Under the pieces are notes generated by a model. It ran no database searches. It saw only the letters and a program-made list of their open reading frames with translations, and was not told the origin of the DNA. A program made the translations under genes and the position numbers. A stretch of 64,000 nucleotides of DNA from Sesamum alatum (taxonomy: Eukaryota; Streptophyta; Magnoliopsida; Lamiales; Pedaliaceae): NCBI GenBank assembly GCA_034509735.1, contig JACGWO010000010.1:17311193-17375192 (forward strand), given 5' to 3'. This document shows positions 1-12,143 of the stretch, piece by piece. Position 1 is the first letter of the stretch; each line of letters opens with the position of its first letter.

Positions 1-1031
1 TATGTCTTTTTTATTTAGTCCCTCTAGTCTATTGCCTTGGAATAACAAGGTCTCTTTATCCCTCCTATGTACCTCCCCGGAACTCAGGATTTGGGTTTCT
101 TCATTTAAGTCCTAACCACAGTAGATTAGGAGTGAGGATTATATTTTATTGTAAAAAAATAAATTGGTGGAGAGAGCCATGACAATGAAGATCAATGGTC
201 GGAGCCCAATTAAAGGAGATCAAGCCCCATGATTGTATGGGATATAATCTTTGCATTAGTGTAGGACTATTATCAATGGCCACCCTTAAATTGACCAATG
301 ATCCACCACGGGCTCGGTGGATTGCATAGGTCGGGCTCATAATCATCAACAGGGACGTGGTAGGTTTTATTTTGCATGTGGTGCTTATTATGCTTATTTG
401 CTTATATATATGATATATGAACTACAAGCATGCCAAATACGTGATGAATATTGTGATGAGATCTTGAAGTCATAAAATCATAAACGCTCACTTGGAAAGT
501 CCAAGTTCAAACATTAGGCCCATAATATTGGATTAAATCAAAAGTGTTTGATTATCTAAGCCTTCCATCTGTAATGATGTAGTATGCGATGCTACCACCT
601 TCCAAATCATGGTCTCACGAGTTTTGGCACTTTTTGGGAGTACTGAAAAACTATACTATATTACGTAACTAGTAGATAGTGTTACCCTTTCTCATGAGTC
701 GTGGGAGGCGACATGTAAGGCGACGTTTTTGGTTGATGGGTTGGGCCTAACGCATGATAGTAAAATTCACTTAAAATCCTTGGAGTTGCGTGAAAAGCGA
801 GGCAAAACAGTTGTAGATTTCATGGAGATGACAATGGTAAAGAATTACCTCCCATAAGATAGTTTTCCATGCGAATCGTAAAAGGTGGGTATGGAGAATT
901 ATTTTATGGACCTCAAGCCCACAAGAAAAAAAAATTCCTGAAAGACCACTTGAGAGTTGGTGGAATTTTGAACAAATAGTGAGAGTAATATATCACTAAA
1001 AACCAAGTCATAAGTTTATTTAACATTAAGA
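1..1031 (+). repeat. Untranslated leader of decayed Ty1/copia copy 1
   Basis: This stretch matches, in scattered blocks, the leader between primer-binding site and gag of the fuller copia element at 6005-16227. Two clear examples are the stretch around 870-985, which parallels the minus strand of 12221-12420, and the 'gtctcacgag' and 'gagtcgtggga' motifs near 611 and 699, which parallel the minus strand of 12480-12610. No 5' LTR lies in the window, so the element starts upstream. I see no gene here; the short ORFs are chance. Confidence 0.6.
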
Positions 1032-2953
1032 ATGAATACAGATTTGGAACCAACTATGTCGATTGGCTCCAAAATCTCAAAATCATTTTTCATTTTGCAA
1101 ATCGCACTCACGTACTTCACAAACTTTCTCCCACCTCCCAACCTGAGGGTTCAACTGATGTCGAACACGAAGAGTTCGAGCGTTGGCATAGTGATGACTG
1201 TTAGGCACATTGCCTCATGTTGGTGCCCATGAGCAATGAGATGCAAAAACAACATACTCACTTAGACAAAACCTGTGAGATCCATCACCGTCTACAAAAC
1301 TTAAATATGGTCCAGGATCGACATACTAGATTTTTTGCGTCTAAGGAGTTCTTTATGGCAAAGATGACCGAGGGTCCATCCATCCATGACCATGTGTCAA
1401 GATGCTCTCACTTGTTGAGAACTAAGTTGCTTGAACATGATATTGGACAATGACACATATATTGATGTATTCCTCCAATCTCTTTTTACCTTCATTTTTC
1501 ATTTGATCAATTTGTTGTTAACTACAATATGAATGGGTTTGAGAAGTCCATCCCTGAACTGATCAACATGTTGGTTCAGTATGAGGTAACGGTTAAGAAA
1601 TCAATGTTTGTGATGTTGGGGCCCTATCCTCTTCCAAGTCCAAAGGCAAGAAAGCTCGACATTAGATAATGAAGGAGGATAAGGGCCCAAGTAGGAGTAA
1701 AGGGGCCCTTAAAAAGGCAAAGGGAAGTAAGTGGCAACGAGCAAGAAGGCAGAGGATGAATGTCATTTCTACCATGGCAAGGGACATTGGAAGAGGAATT
1801 GTAAGCATTATCTTGGCCCAATCCAAGTTATCTTTGTGGTTGAAGTTAACAAGGTGACTAACACAGCTTCTTGGGTATTGAATATCGGCTGTAGGTCTCA
1901 TATTTCAATGATTTACAGATGATGATAAAAGAAACAAAAAAACTAAATGAAGGGGATATGGTCCTCAGGCTTGGAGACGGCAGTTAGTTGATGTAGAAGC
2001 TGCTAGTGAAGTTTATTAGTTGTTAACTCAGATGTTAGGCTTGTGTTAAACAATTGTTATTTTTTACCTAACATGATGAAGAACATTGCATTGATCCCCA
2101 TACTTGATGAGGAAGGCTACAAATTTTCAATTAGTGAAAGTTGTTTCTACTTAATGAAGAATGGTTCTTCTTACACACGTGGAAAATTACAATATGGATT
2201 GTATGTTCTTCCACATCATAATATAATTATGAATGTTGAACCTAAAAGAAAGTTGGATAACCAAAGTGAATGCAAAGATTTGGCATGCTAGGATGGGTCA
2301 TATATCCCAAGATAGGATGGTGGAGTCTAAGTATCTAGAAGTGGAAAATATAGACTCCCTTTTGACTTGCGAATCTTGTCTGAAAGAAAAAATTATGGCA
2401 ATGCCATTTGTTGGAAAAAGTAGTCTTGCCAAGGACCTATTGGATTTGATGCATACAGATGTCTGTGGGCCACTAACTACTCAGACAAGAGGTGGATTTC
2501 AACTACTTCATAACCTTCACCTACGATCGTTCATGGTATGGTTATGTTTACTTGATGAAGTACAAGTCTGAGGCCTTCGAAAAGTTCAAAGAGTTCAGAC
2601 TTAAAGTAGAGAACCAAACTGGTCGCAAATCAAAGTTTTCCATCTGATCGAGGGAGTGAGTACTTAAGTGGTGATTTCTTGGGTTACTTAAAAGAGAATG
2701 GGATTCTCTTTCAATGGACTCCTCCTGAAAAGTTGCAACTTAATGGCGTTTGTAAAAGGAGGAATCAAGCCCTGTTCGACATGGTTCAGTCTATGATGAG
2801 TGTTTTCGAATTGCCTTTGTCTTTTTAGGGCTACGCACTTGAGACGACAACCAAATTGTTGACCATAACACCGTCTAAGATCATGTCCAAACTCCATATG
2901 AGATTTGGCATGGAAAGCCTCCTTCCTATAAATACCTTAGGGTATCAGGAAGT
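1032..2953 (+). pseudogene. Ty1/copia gag-protease-integrase remnant (copy 1)
   Basis: This is a broken copia polyprotein. In order: a Gag piece related to GTNYxDWLxNL (from about 1042), a Gag C-terminal half, a CCHC zinc knuckle of the form CxxxxGKGHWKRNC (about 1750-1805), a protease stretch (SWVLNIGCRSHI, where active D-T/S-G has become N-I-G), the GAG-pre-integrase HARMGHIS block (about 2283-2310) with a CESC zinc-binding motif, and an integrase core reaching SYKYLRV near 2945. Many stops and frameshifts separate these. RT and RNase H are absent: coding similarity ends exactly where an LTR begins at 2954. It belongs to the same family as the 6005-16227 element but is much older. The encoded enzymes would copy and insert the element; this copy cannot. 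Confidence 0.85.
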
Positions 2954-3384
2954 TGTTAGAATTTGTGACCGTCAAGCCAATTGTTGGTTCATTGTCAACC
3001 ATTCTAAATGATATTTTTCACTAAAATGTTAATATTAAAAATTGATTTTTGGCCATCTTCATCTTATGCTTTATAAAATTTGTATGCATTTGGTTGAAAC
3101 CCTTAGATGATAATGCTACGGGGTTGGCTCACGCATGTGATGGCGACCATGAAACCAACCTCTATGGTTTAATCTAAAATATTATATGTTGATGAATCGG
3201 TCGAGGTAGGGCATCGACCATGAGTCCTTAGAGACTTTCACTAAGTGATGTGTTCATATGATGATTGTTGCATTTCACAGATAATGACATACGACGTCTG
3301 CACACTTTAGTGGATGCTTGATAAGGAGTTATCAAGTTCAATTGAAAAGAATGTGATCACCTTCGACGATCTTGTAATACTATA

Positions 3385-3715
3385 TCAAGGAGTCCTCATT
3401 TGATTTTGAATATGATATATAGTTTATACTCGTATTAAGGAGTCCTCATTGAATTTGTAGATAGTTTATACTCACATCAAGGAGTCTTCATTTGATTTTG
3501 AATATGGTACATAGTTTATACTCCTATCAAGGAGTCTTTATTTGAATTGGTATATAGTTTATACTCATATCAAGGAATGCTTGAAGGAATTTCCGTTCGA
3601 GGGTTTAGATAGTTTAACCTCATATGTAGGAGCATTATTGGTAGTTTAGGCCCTTATCAAGGAGCGTTATTGACAGTTTAGACTCTTATTAAGGAACGCT
3701 ATTGGTGACGACCAT
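3385..3715 (+). repeat. Minisatellite inside LTR copy 1
   Basis: Roughly 6-8 imperfect direct repeats of about 45-60 bp, each built on 'atcaaggagtc..cattt' followed by 'atagtttatactc'. The units degrade toward the right end. The array is absent from the equivalent part of the other LTRs of this family in the window. Confidence 0.75.
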
Positions 3716-4815
3716 GCAATGTTAGTGGGTCAGCCACCAAGGTGGCAGCTGACTGAGGTGACTCGTGGGAACCGTCATATGGAAGTCCTTGAGGAGGGTC
3801 GATCGGTATGACTTGTATTCCCGATTCCAACAGTACGAATTTGATCCTTAGACTTGAGGAATACTAAGATCACCTACACACCGTGCCTGTATCTTAGATA
3901 TGGCAAAGGGCTACCAAGTCGAGTGACTCAGTTGTCATAAGCCTTATCTAGTGCTTTCAAGATGTGTAGCGTGACAGTAGGTCCCAAGAGAGGATCCATT
4001 TCCTATCAGAAGACTGACGGTAATATCTCACTCTACTCTGAGACTCGTCCCAGATAAATCTATTGCCACAGTAACTGAACAATGGATAGGACCCCTGTGA
4101 CATTTAGTATGGACGAGGCAAGGCTTAAGTCAAGAATGGGTACCTACAGTTCCATGCCCTAGACTCGAAGCAGTGAGATGTAGATGGAAGGATAAACGTA
4201 TTAAAGAGCCTAAATGTTCACACCATAAATATTCACCTAGTCTCTAGTGCCATGGACCGTTCCTAGACGGCCACCCATGGTGACGGGCAAATTTCCTTCA
4301 TGAGATGATTGGGAATTCGGCCAAGTTAGTTGAGGGTGAACCTAAAGAGTCACACACAATCCGCCCGCAATAAAGGTATTCAATTTAGAATTAATTTAGA
4401 GAGGTTGAATAATTTAATTAGATTAAATTGGTTCCCTTTCCTTTCTTGGTTTGTTGGTTCCTTTAATTAGATTAAATGGAATTAACTAAATAAATTAGAT
4501 TTATTGGAATAAATTAGGCGGGCTTAAAATAAATATTAATTATTATTATTATTTATTTAAAATCCCTCTGGTTTATTTAAATGGGATTTAAATATTCCAT
4601 AATCCATCAAAGTGATGGACGGATGAGATTAAAGAGGAGAGATCAAAGGCATAGATTAGTTTGACTAATCCAAGTCTAATTTGACTAGGACTTTGACTAG
4701 GTCAAAATCCTAGTCAAACCATACTTCTAAAGTTGGAGTTTGAGGAGGAATAGGATTTCTCTTCTATAAATACTCCTAGGATGAAACTTTAGGTAGATGA
4801 TCAACAAGTGAAACA

Positions 4816-4816
<1 letters not shown>

Positions 4817-4855
<39 letters not shown>
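4817..4855. repeat. (AC)n microsatellite
   Basis: A run of about 18 AC dinucleotides within LTR copy 1, followed after about 20 bp by a short (CT)n run. Confidence 0.95.
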
Positions 4856-4857
<2 letters not shown>

Positions 4858-5370
4858 GCTCGGCCGCCACTCTCTCTCTCTCTCGTCCCATCCCCTTTTC
4901 CCAAGAAAGCTTTTGGTTCCTTGTTTTCATACAAGTGAACTTTAGGAGGATTGATCACGTTAACTAATAACGCTTGGTCGATCCGTCCTCTCTAAAATAT
5001 ACACTTGGTTTTTCGCTAGCACGAGGATCAAGATACATGGACGGATTGCAGGTACGATTTAGAGGGTCTCATATTCGAAATCTTGGTGCAAAGCACGGAA
5101 CAACGCGAGTAGCGGTTTGAAGACAAAACTACAACCGGTAGGTTCCTTTTATTTGTGTCTTCAATTTCACCCTATGGCCTCCATGATTTATATGCTTTGT
5201 TTATTCATGAGATACACCGAATGCCCGGGAGGTTCAAGGGAACACCCCTTGAACGTGTTATTTACAATTATATATACGAGCATGTTTTAAATTCATGCTT
5301 TATTTTATATTGCGCTTCCGCATTCGCGCTCCTTCCGGGACGATCCACACGCCTTCCCTAGGCTTTCACA

Positions 5371-5866
5371 ATTTTGGGTCTTTATAAACTCCTTTAACAA
5401 TATTATTAGACTGAATCCTTACTTCTTCAACTCTATTATCTTTTGAACCTTCTTGGCTATTTTTCTCTCTAATCTGATAAGTGGATGCCCTAGATGGAGT
5501 CATTATCTCAACTGGTGAAAAATATGATACTGTTGAATATCTTGGAGATTACTTCTTGGACACTTTGGGTGATTATTAACAAAGTCTATTCTAACATTTT
5601 CGTCTGGATTTTTAATGATAGTAGCATAGTTACTTTCAATATTGCTTAAAATTGGAACTTCCTTCGCCATTATCCAATTCTTGGAAACTTTATTTCGCTC
5701 CATTTTATTTGTCTTATAGCATTAAGCCTAGAACTGTGTAAATTTTTCTAAAAAAATATTGTTGGTTCTAAAGACTAGTTGTCTTGTATCATACAATTTG
5801 GATTAAGGTAACATATCCAATAATATACACATATTAATTCAGATCGGGGTGTATAATTGTACACAT
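5371..5866 (-). pseudogene. Endogenous pararetrovirus movement-protein fragment, distal part
   Basis: On the minus strand this stretch continues the caulimovirid movement-protein reading that runs through 21260-20911. The two pieces meet exactly at the target-site duplication of the LINE (5855-5866 and 20899-20910). One of its segments is a 66-codon open stretch at 5703-5503; stops and frame changes break the rest. The protein of the living virus family forms tubules or gates plasmodesmata so the virus can pass between cells; this copy is inactive. The part after the core is poorly conserved, so assignment rests mainly on continuity with the other piece. Confidence 0.6.
5855..5866. repeat. 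Target-site duplication of the LINE, left copy
   Basis: Sequence aattgtacacat here and aattatacacat at 20899-20910: 11 of 12 positions match, and the right copy follows the LINE poly(A). This brackets the LINE and places its insertion inside the pararetroviral movement-protein region. Confidence 0.75.
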
Positions 5867-5913
5867 AGGGAATGCTTCAAAATCATAAAATATTTCTATA
5901 TGAACTAGGAAGT

Positions 5914-6004
5914 ATGTCTCTCTCGTCTCTCTCTCCTTCCCTCCCTAGGGCAAACAACAATGGTGGTAACGGGCAGTCAGCGGTGACGGATGAGGACTCG
6001 GCGG
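5914..6004 (+). pseudogene. LINE ORF1, first 30 codons (split by copia insertion)
   Basis: ATG at 5914 opens a frame of 30 codons plus one base up to the copia insertion at 6005. That last G joins AT at 16233-16234 to form GAT, and the frame continues without break to 16543. The peptide is rich in Ser, Asn and Gly, as expected for the poorly conserved N-terminus of plant LINE ORF1 proteins. It is short, so identification depends on this exact frame continuity and on the matching TSD. Confidence 0.7.
6000..6004. repeat. 5-bp TSD of the copia element, left copy (GGCGG)
   Basis: GGCGG directly precedes the element's terminal TG at 6005 and is repeated as GGCGG at 16228-16232 directly after the terminal CA. 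Five base pairs is the usual copia TSD length. Confidence 0.9.
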
Positions 6005-8217
6005 TGAAGGACAAGCGGATCCGCCCGGGAGCGCGAGCGGAAGCGAGGAAGCGAGGAAAGTGCATAAATTAAATCAAATCTAATTTAAAATATGAATCCC
6101 AAGGGGTGTACCCTTGGGTGCTCAACCGGGCGTTCGATGTAGGATGTGTAAATATTAGAAACATATATTTAAACACATATGGCATAGATGTATATTAAAT
6201 CAATCAAAGTGTACTAAATTGTTACCTTTGATTATTTAGCGTATGCTCCCGGCTACTTGTGTTGTTCCTTCTCCGGAATGCTCACGAAATCCAAACGTAT
6301 GGATTCTCCAAAGGTGATCCACACCACACTGGAAGAAACACACGTTCTTCTTTGTTCTCTTAAACTTAAGAGAAGAACACTATGAATTAGTGCTCTCTTA
6401 AACTTACTTTGTTCTTCTTCTTGATTCAAAATCAAGTGAAGAACACAAGTGTAAGAGCGGGAGAGAGGCCGAGAGTTTGAGAGAGAGGAGAGGATTTTTT
6501 TTTTCTTCTCTTTTTCCTAGAAAAAGATGAATAATGAATCACATATGCTTGGTGTTGTATATTCTAATATATATACATAATTAATGTGATTATTGGAATG
6601 TGTCTAGGTTCATCCAAGGATGTCTAGATTCATTCCAATCAATCTCCATCAATTCTTCAATCAAGCCTACCAAAATTTATGGTATGATCAAATCATACCA
6701 AAAGGGAAGAGCTTGATTGGAGTTGATTTGTCTCTTTCCAAAAGAGATAAGACAACATACCACCTAGCATGAAACATGGTTGATTTTGCTTCCTCCAAGG
6801 GAGCATGTCGGCCATGTTTAATTAAGGGAAGAAGTCCAACTTCTTCCTATTCCAAAATAGGAATTATTTCTCCTCTCGGGTATAATTTAACGGACCGGGT
6901 TTTATCGTAATCCAATTATGACGAACCCAATATTAAATCCAATTTAATGTCCAATTTAAATTATTCCTGTTGATCTTTTAATCCAATTAAAAGATCCAAC
7001 GTCTCAACGTCTCAACTTTCCATATTTAATCGAAAATCCAATTTACCGATTAAACGAAAGCCCGATACAATATCGGCCCGTCCATCCAATGGAATTTCCC
7101 TTAAGTAATCTAATTACTTATTTTATCGTTCGAGATTGACTCCAAGTCGATCTCTCAACCTCCTCGGTGATTTGTGTGTGACCCTTTAGGTTCACCCTCA
7201 GCTAGACTTGGGCCCGTGTCCCACAAGGGCCCGTTACCATGGGTGGCCGTCTAGCAACGGTCCATTGCACTAGAGACTAGGTGAATTGGCGTGAACATTT
7301 AGGCGCCGATTCCGTACGGGTACGATCCTTCCGTCTACCGTCTCCCGGCCTTAGTCTAGGGTATGGAATTGGGCGTCGGTTCCCATCCTTGACTAGGCAT
7401 CTATGCTTAATACTCGAGACCACGTATGCTTCATTGTGTCGACACAGGAAACCATTCCCTGTCCGACCAACCACTGTGGCCACAGCTTGAAACAGCATGA
7501 ACGTGTCTCCGAGTGCATAGGAGATACCTCTGTCATATACTGACAGGGGACGGATCCTCTTCTTGGAATCCACCGTCCTCGCTACACATTCCGACTGCAC
7601 TGGACAAGGCTTATGATAATCATCTTACAGAATGATTACCTCTCGCCAGATCCAAGATACAGCCGTCATGTGCACGCGACTGCCATGATCCCTCAAATCT
7701 GAGGATTACTCCCATACTATCGGAATCGGGGAAAACCAATCATACCGACCAAGGCTCCAAGGCTTCCATATGATGATCCCCGCGAGTCAATCCAGTCGGC
7801 TCGACCCCAATCGACCAACCCATCAAGATCATGTAGGTGTCCCACGCCTGTCGCCGATGAAACACGGCACTCATCCAATGAACACGACTCTTGACGCAAG
7901 TCTCAATAGGACTCTCGATGCCCTATCTCGAGGTCCTCGACTTGGAACGTTTCAGACCCAACTCTCAATCAGTTGGTTTCATGACCACCATCCAATGTGT
8001 GGCCCAACTGCACGAGTTGTTAACCATGGTTTGTGGGCTTTGTTGCGATATAAGTTAAATACCATTTCAACAAATGTAAGATGAGCGCAACAAAGAAGGT
8101 ACCATTGGTGACGAACACTCATCTTATTCATCTCATAATAATATTACATTTACATCAAGTTGTCAGATAGGTTACAAATCGCCAAACCTATTAGCTTTCT
8201 GGTCACCTATTCTAACA
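6005..8217 (-). repeat. 3' LTR of the copia element
   Basis: 2213 bp; on the minus strand it starts TGTTAGAATAGG and ends CTTGTCCTTCA. It matches 14002-16227 nearly throughout, with scattered substitutions and small indels. Two differences are an extra 'cgtctcaa' repeat near 7000 and a different short stretch near 6347-6370. The apparent ORFs of about 100 codons inside are not genes; they recur in the other LTR because the DNA recurs. Confidence 0.95.
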
Positions 8218-8228
8218 ATCTCCCACTT
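8218..8228 (-). other. Polypurine tract of the copia element
   Basis: Minus-strand AAGTGGGAGAT lies directly against the first base of the 3' LTR. This is the expected position and composition for the primer of plus-strand DNA synthesis in copia elements. Confidence 0.85.
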
Positions 8229-8239
8229 GACCTAAAGCC

Positions 8240-10837
8240 AATCACCCATTGACCTCAAACCTCTTATTCAGATGGTGAGTGTTGGCAACTTGCGACATGG
8301 GCTTAGCAAGTGGATCTGCTATGTTTTCTGCGGAGCTGACTCGGTCCAACCAAACGTCACTCGTGCTATTCATCTCTCTAAGCAGATGGTAGCGTCTAAG
8401 AATATGCTTGGATCGTGATGAGATCTCGGTTCCTTTGCTAGCGCTATCGCCCCGTTGTTATCATAAAAGATAATAACAGGCTTAGCAATGCTAGGTACTA
8501 CATCCAACCCTTGGATGTAGCTCATCAACCAAACCACTCCTTAGCAGCTTCCAAAGTCGCGATGTATTCAAAACTCTATGGTGGAGTCCGCCGTGGTAGC
8601 CTGCTTGGAACTCTTCCAAGTAACCACGCCACCATTTAGTCTAAATACAAAATCATACTGAGACTTGGCATCATCGTCATCCGACTGGAAGCTAGCATCG
8701 CTATAGCCTTCCAGTGTCAACTCTCCACCGCCGTAGATCAAGAACATGTTCTTAGTCCTTTTCAGGTACTTCAGGATAGTCTTGACTGTACTCCAGTGTG
8801 CCTCCCCGGCACACGACTGATATCGACTTGTTACGCTCAAAGCGAAAGCCACATCAGGTCTAGTGCACTGAACAACATACTGTATGCTGCCTACAGCTGA
8901 AACATAGGGGATGTCCAACATCCTTTTAAGCTCCTCATCAGTCTTAGGAGACTGCTTCTTTGATAACTTAATTCCATGCCTCATAGGAAGGAATCCTTGT
9001 TTTGAGTTCTCCATCTTGAATCCCTTCAAGACTTTCTCAATGTACGAGGACTGGGCCATTCCTAACATCCTTCTAGACCTATCCCTGTAGATCTTGATGC
9101 CAAGGATGTAGGATGCCTCGCCCATATCCTTCATGGAGAATTGCGTTGACAACCAAGCTTTAGTGGTACCCAACATCTTAGCGTCATTCCCAATGAGCAA
9201 GATGTCATCCACGTAAAGCACCAGAAACTCAACTGAGCTCCCACTGATCTTCTTGTATACACAAGGATCGGACTCGTTCTTGATGAAATCATATCCCCGT
9301 ATGACTTCATCAAAACGTATGTTCCAGCTTCGGGAAGCTTGTTTGAGGCCATAGATGGACCTTTGGAGACGGCAGACCTTCTGCTCTTCTCCAACAGTTG
9401 TGAAACCCTCCGGCTGATCCATATAGATCTCTTCCTCTACGAAACCGTTGAGGAAAGCCGTTTTCACGTCCATCTGCTATATTTCATATTCATACCATGC
9501 TGCTATGGCAAGAAGTATCCAAATGGACTTGGCCATTGCTACGGGCGAGTAGGTTTCCTCAAAATCGACCCCGGGTCGTTGAGTGTAACCTTTCGCCACG
9601 AGCCTGGCTTTGAAGGTTGTAACCTCCCCTTCAGCTCCAAGCTTACGTTTGTAGACCCATTTACACCCTACGGTTTAACCCCTTTGGGTGGATCTACTAG
9701 GTTCCAAACCTTGTTTGTACCCATCTAGTCCATCTCGGATTTCATGGCCTCAAGCCACTTGTTCGAATCGATGTCCGACATCGCTTCTCCGTACATCTTT
9801 GGATCATTATCCAACTGACCGGTCAGGCCCAGAAATCCATACCTATCAGGTGCATGGGATACTCTGGCCGACCTACGGAGGATTGGAACAATATCAGTGG
9901 GAACTACTAGCTCAGATGTCACTGCCGCCTCATGGGGTACCTCACTTGATTCCTCAAAGAGCACCTCATCGCGTCGACTATCCGATGGAAAACCTTTTTC
10001 CAAGAACACTGCGTTTCGCGAGACAAAAACCTTTTGCTCGGAGGGATCATAGAAATAATACCCCGCAGTTTCTTTCGGATAGCCGATGAATCTGCATAAA
10101 CTAGACCTCGAGTCCAGTTTATCTCCCACTAATCTCTTGACATATGCGGGGCAACCCCACACTTTCAAGTATTTGTAGGAGGCAGGCTTGCCATGCCATA
10201 TCTCATATGGCGTCTGGGATACCCTTTTAGATGGCGCCAAGTTCAAAACTTTGGCCGCCATCTCAAGAGCGTATCCCCAGAAGGAAAGGGGGAGTTCAGT
10301 AAAACTCATCATGGATCGGGCCATGTCCAACAAGGTCCGATTCCTCCTTTCAGACACACCATTAAGCTGCGGTGTTCCAGGAGGGGTCCACTGAGAGAGA
10401 ATCTCATTCTCTTTTAGATAATCAGTAAACTCACCACTCAAATACTCTCCACCTCGGTCCGACCGAAGGGCTTTGATCTTTCGACCGGTTTGGTTCTCTA
10501 CTTCAAATCTATATTCCTCAAACCTTCCAAAGGCTTCAGACTTGTACCTCATCAGGTAAACATAACCATACCGTGAGTGATCATCGGTAAAGGTTATGAA
10601 GTACGAGTACCCACCCCTAGCCTGAGTATTTAGTGGACCACAGACATCTGTATGGATCAAATCCAACAAACCACTGGCTAGCGTACTTTGTCCAACAAAG
10701 GGTTTCTTGGTCATCTTTCCCTTTAGACAGGATTCGCAGGTCGGTAGGTTGTCCAAATCGTCTATTTCTAGACTCTTTGAGTCCACCAACCTTCTTATCC
10801 TATCTTTAGAGATATGACCTAACCTCGCATGCCATAT
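8240..10837 (-). pseudogene. Copia integrase, reverse transcriptase and RNase H
   Basis: Read on the minus strand after the in-frame stop at 10838-10836. First comes a GAG-pre-integrase block (WHARLGHIS), then an integrase core with HTDVCGP near 10650, then the RRSARV-type region near 9880. The RT part includes MDVKTAFLNG (9473-9444), YGLKQASRSW, and the catalytic YVDD in VLYVDDILL (about 9215). RNase H includes YSDASF near 8695. A stop at 9727-9725, a frameshift near 9672 that restores CKWVYKRK, a stop just before MDVKTAF and one at 8568 break it. RT copies the RNA and integrase inserts the cDNA. Confidence 0.92.
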
Positions 10838-12143
10838 CTATGCATTATTATGATCATCACGTTTTCGTTTGTGTTCTGCAGTCATAATCCAATTAGACTG
10901 TTGAAGTATGTACAGACCGTTGACCACTGTACCAAGCAGATGAGAAATACCATCTTTGATAATGAAAAAACCGTTTTTATTGATGGTAAATTCATATCCC
11001 TCCTTATCAAGGACCGGGATGGAAACAATGTTTTTAATCATGCTAGGTACATAGAAACAGTCGTTCAGTACAATCCTAACATGACTACTAATGGCTAACT
11101 CTAGTGATCCTACGGCCTCCGCAACAACGGGCTTGCCATCGCCTAGCCTCAGGATCATCTCATCCTTGGTTAGCCTTCTGCTTCTTTGCAGTGCCTGCAA
11201 ATCATTGCAGATGTGAGCACCACATCCGGTATCCAATACCCATGAAGCAGAATTAGTAATCATATTTACTTCAACCACAAACATACCTAGGTTGGAGAGG
11301 AGTTGTGGGCACTCCCTCTTCCAATGCCCTTTCCCTTGGCAATGCATGCAGACATCATTTGCCTTGGACCGCTGAGAACCACGGGCCTTCCCTTTCCCTT
11401 TGCTCGGTCCAACCGAAGCAATAGGGACGCCTGGAGCGCGAGCAGGGGACACAACCGTCTTCCCTTTGCCCTTCTTCCTCTTCCAGCGTCCGGCCCTCTT
11501 GCCATTCGCCTTGGAGGTCGAAGCCTCTTCTATCAATACCGCCGGCGCCGACTTGTGGGTCGTTGCCTCGTATTGGACCAGCATGTTGATCAACTCATGA
11601 ATAGACTTCTCAAGTCCGTTCATGTTGTAGTTTACAACAAACGGGTCATAGGACGGAGGAAGCGACTGGAGGATCACGTCAATGTACGTGTTATTGTTAA
11701 GCCCAGCTTTAAGGTCCTCGAGTTTTCTCCACTAGGGAGAGCATCTTGACCCCATGACTTTGTACAGACGCTCCTTCAGCGAGCTTGGTGCCAAAGAATG
11801 CTTTTGTGGCGGCATATCTAATATGCCTATCCGGAACCGCATAAACCTCGTTCATACGGAGCATTATGGCGGAGACGTTGTCCTTATACTGCTTCGGGAT
11901 GTCGTTAGACATCGAAGCCAGTATGATACTGCATACTTTCCGGTTGTCCTCATGCCATTTCTCGAATGTCAAACGTTCTTCAGGCGTGGACCCCTCCGGT
12001 AAGTCGCTCGGTGGCGGCTCGTCCGAGACGTAGCCTTGGTTCTCGAAACCGAGGACAATCCTCAGATTTCTCAGCCAGTCCGAGTAGTTCGTTCCGTTGA
12101 ATTTGTTAGTCTCAAGAATCATGGTTAACGGGTTCTTAGACAT
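10838..12143 (-). pseudogene. Copia Gag and protease
   Basis: Minus-strand ATG at 12143. The first frame (12143-11709) encodes a copia Gag N-terminus with GTNYSDWLRNL. A frameshift near 11730 moves the reading to 11677-10838, where the Gag C-terminal domain (QSLPPSYDPF), a basic stretch, a CCHC knuckle CMHCQGKGHWKREC (near 11345) and the protease active site WVLDTGCGAH (near 11245) follow. The last codon before the stop is Ala at 10841-10839, and the same frame reopens into integrase. Gag packages the RNA; the aspartic protease cuts the polyprotein. The catalytic DTG is intact. Confidence 0.92.

Larger units (their letters stand above)
2954..5369 (+). repeat. Long terminal repeat of copia copy 1 (probable 3' LTR)
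   Basis: It begins with TGTTAGAATTTGTGACC, close to the start TGTTAGAATAGGTGACC of the LTRs at 6005-8217 and 14002-16227 read on their coding strand. It shares further blocks with them: the 'gccatggaccg...agacggccacccatgg' stretch near 4250-4280, the 'gagggtgaacctaaag' stretch near 4331, and the GC-rich tail near 5310-5345. A TATA-like CTATAAATACTCC lies near 4763. The end is uncertain by about 10 bp. No PPT precedes it and no PBS follows it. It is longer than its relatives, partly because of the tandem array at 3385-3715. Confidence 0.75.

Noticed and set aside
3385..3715. CRISPR-like repeat array in LTR copy 1
   Set aside because: Repeats adjoin each other and drift gradually; no unique spacers.
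7277..7600. 107-codon minus-strand ORF, nearly identical to one at 15287-15610
   Set aside because: Both lie in the two LTRs of one copia element; identity comes from LTR duplication, not from coding constraint.
7770..8084. 104-codon plus-strand ORF, duplicated at 15780-16094
   Set aside because: Also LTR sequence; antisense to the element and without any domain pattern.
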